DNA of 6,572 nucleotides from Oscillospiraceae bacterium (GTDB lineage: Bacteria; Bacillota; Clostridia; Oscillospirales; Oscillospiraceae), in NCBI GenBank assembly GCA_016295225.1, contig JAEDLP010000100.1, positions 1 through 6,572 on the forward strand. Reading direction: 5' to 3'. Shown piece after piece: positions 5,022 to 6,572 of the stretch; position 1 is the first letter of the stretch, and each line of letters opens with the position of its first letter. A program made the translations under genes and the position numbers. The notes beneath the pieces were generated by a model. That model ran no database searches, was not told where the DNA came from, and saw only the letters and a program-made list of their open reading frames with translations.

Positions 5022-6572
5022 TCATGAGAGAAGTTGGGCGCTGTCCAGGAGGTTGTACAGCATTTGGGCGATCTCGCACCGGAGAATGTGGGCTGTGGGC
5101 CGGATGGTCAGGGCGCTGTCGTCCAGGACGCCCTGGCGGAAGCAGAAGGCCAGCCCCTGGCGGGCCCAATCGGCAGAGGTGGTGTAGTCGGTGAACTGGG
5201 ACAGAACATCCCGGACGGCGGCGGCGTCCAGTTCCGTGTCCAGACCGCAGAGCCTGGCGGCCCGGGCCACCATCACGGCGGCCTCCTGGCGGGTGATGGT
5301 GCCGTTGGGGTCGAAGACGGCGGCGGACCGGCCGTTGACAATGCCGTAGGCGCAGGCGGTCCCCACATAGGGGGCGAACCAGTCCCCGGCCTTCACGTCG
5401 GAGAAGGTGGAGCCGGCCTTCTGGGGCAGGCCCAGGCCCCGAACCACGATGGCGGCGAACTGGGCCCGGGTCATGGTGTCGTCGGGGGCGAACCGGGCGG
5501 CGTCCATGCCGTTGATGATCCCCCGGGAGGCCAGGGCCTCGATGGCCGTCTGGTTGGGGTGGCCGGTGATGTCCGAAAAGGTCTTGCCGGGGGCGGTGAC
5601 CGGGGCGGCAGTCACGTCGGCGTGCTTGCCGGGCAGACCCTGGGCGGAGGAGCTGCCGGTGAGGTCGGCGGCGTCGGTCATCTGATAGAGCCCCTTTCGC
5701 CCGGTCTCGGCCCGCTGAAGGGCGGCCAGGGCCAGCAGGGCCTGCTCGGTGGCCATCTGGCTGGAGCCGCCCCCGCCGGCGGTGTGGAGAAAGCTCCCGT
5801 CAGACCGGCGGAAAGTGAGCAGACCGTCCAGCAGGGTGTGGCCGTTCTTCACGAACCGGGGGTCGTCCAGGGAGAGGTCCAGGGCGCACAGGGCGGCGAT
5901 GACCTGGGCGGTGCTCTCGGCGTTGGTCCCGCCCCAGGCGGAGAGGGTGCCGTCGGACTGCTGGAGGCCGGACAGGCAGGCCAGGCCCCGGTTCACGGCT
6001 TGGGCCACGGGGGCCTGGGTCCGGTAAGGGGCCAGGGCCTGGAGGGCCATGGCGGTGAGATCCGGGTCGGCGGCGGAGCCGGAGAGGCTCCACCCGCCGT
6101 CGGACAGCTGGCGGGCGAGGATCTCGTCCACATACCTCTGCCGGGTGGCCTGGGTCTTGGCCTGGGGGTTCTGGGGCACGGGGTAGTTCCGGCAGTCCAG
6201 GGCGATGAGAGCCCAGACGGGTCCGTTGACCCCCTGCCAGACGGTCTTGTCAAAGTCCCCCAGGGGGGTGGTCAGGTCATATCCCGCCACGTTCCGGGGG
6301 TCCTTGCCGATGGCGGAGAGCGCCAGGATCAGGCGGGAATACTCGGTGTACTTCTTCTCGTGGAGCACGCCTCCGCAGGCTTTTACATGGTCCTCCACGG
6401 TGGCGTAGTAGGTCTGATACCAGGTCGCCGGGACAGCATAGCCGCTGCGGGCCAGACCCAGGACGGCCCACTCCCCGCCGATAGACCCCACCTGGGGGGA
6501 CTGGACGGCGGTGAGGACGGTGCGGGCGGTGTCGGTGAGGGCAGCGTCGGCCTTGGCGGCGGAGGCCTGGAC
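5022..6572 (-). CDS. SLH-anchored alpha/alpha-toroid (prenyltransferase/squalene-cyclase-like) surface protein, N-terminus cut by window edge
   Basis: The frame is open from the right edge to TGA at 5024-5022, giving 516 visible residues. A GTG at 6491 is internal, because coding continues upstream without a ribosome binding site. The first ~290 visible residues are an alpha/alpha-toroid with recurring helix pairs: GGEWAVLGLARSG, GVNGPVWALIALD, QLSDGGWSLS followed by DPDLTAMALQAL, QQSDGTLSAWGG followed by TAQVIAALCALD, and RSDGSFLH followed by ATEQALLALAAL. These resemble the QW-type repeats of squalene/hopene cyclases and the barrel of intrinsic factor. The cyclase motif DXDD is present only as DPDL, so enzymatic terpene cyclization is unlikely. 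After a short Ala/Pro linker, three SLH repeats (bases about 5579-5025) contain FSDITG...TRAQ, FSDV...TRQE and a weaker FTDY...LRCE copy; they bind secondary cell-wall polymer. Signal peptide and any further domains lie outside the window. The gene precedes the DUF4430 gene by 13 nt and is the most upstream operon gene visible. Likely role: surface ligand capture for the ECF importer. Confidence 0.9.
   Translation of the reverse strand, partial: VQASAAKADAALTDTARTVLTAVQSPQVGSIGGEWAVLGLARSGYAVPATWYQTYYATVEDHVKACGGVLHEKKYTEYSRLILALSAIGKDPRNVAGYDLTTPLGDFDKTVWQGVNGPVWALIALDCRNYPVPQNPQAKTQATRQRYVDEILARQLSDGGWSLSGSAADPDLTAMALQALAPYRTQAPVAQAVNRGLACLSGLQQSDGTLSAWGGTNAESTAQVIAALCALDLSLDDPRFVKNGHTLLDGLLTFRRSDGSFLHTAGGGGSSQMATEQALLALAALQRAETGRKGLYQMTDAADLTGSSSAQGLPGKHADVTAAPVTAPGKTFSDITGHPNQTAIEALASRGIINGMDAARFAPDDTMTRAQFAAIVVRGLGLPQKAGSTFSDVKAGDWFAPYVGTACAYGIVNGRSAAVFDPNGTITRQEAAVMVARAARLCGLDTELDAAAVRDVLSQFTDYTTSADWARQGLAFCFRQGVLDDSALTIRPTAHILRCEIAQMLYNLLDSAQLLS

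Noticed and set aside
4112..5194. 360-residue plus-strand frame antisense to the DUF4430 gene
   Set aside because: Composition is Gly/Leu/Val-biased with no recognizable motif, while the reverse strand gives a signal peptide plus a DUF4430 domain with a ribosome binding site.
5022..6572. Squalene-hopene or other terpene cyclase
   Set aside because: The catalytic motif is incomplete (DPDL), and the SLH repeats with the ECF/DUF4430 neighbours point to a surface binding role.

Overview
The window looks like a piece of a high-GC, Gram-positive-type Firmicute of the class Clostridia, most plausibly a gut Oscillospiraceae-like anaerobe. This is inferred from S-layer homology (SLH) anchoring, the style of the ECF transporter proteins and the very GC-rich coding sequence; no rRNA or other marker confirms it.

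Layout. At the left edge is the 3' end of a plus-strand alpha/beta hydrolase gene (stop at 350). From 351 to 625 there is no convincing gene, but the stretch is unusually rich in stem-loops. It contains a well-placed Shine-Dalgarno followed by a four-codon reading frame (452-466) and ends in a strong plus-oriented hairpin with a T-tract (575-624). From 626 to the right edge everything is one minus-strand operon, transcribed right to left. In order it encodes (1) a surface protein with an alpha/alpha-toroid (prenyltransferase/squalene-cyclase-like) domain and three C-terminal SLH repeats, truncated by the right edge; (2) a secreted or membrane-tethered protein with a DUF4430 (transcobalamin C-terminal-like) domain; (3) an ECF transporter T component; and (4) an 872-residue fusion of two ECF ATPase domains with a C-terminal S component. 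Genes 1/2 and 2/3 are 13 and 25 nt apart, and genes 3/4 overlap by 28 nt.

How the genes fit together. Vertebrate intrinsic factor and transcobalamin consist of an alpha/alpha-barrel domain plus a small beta domain related to DUF4430, and they hold cobalamin between the two. Here the same two fold types are encoded as separate neighbouring extracytoplasmic proteins beside a complete ECF vitamin importer. The simplest reading is a cell-surface capture and import system for a cobalamin-like or other vitamin-sized ligand. The ligand is not proven by this sequence; a cobalamin riboswitch, if present, would lie beyond position 6572.

Base composition changes sharply at the intergenic region: 28 of 60 bases are G/C at 241-300 and 45 of 60 at 2881-2940. 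The hydrolase and the transporter operon may therefore have different histories. The many long open frames antisense to the operon are by-products of GC richness.
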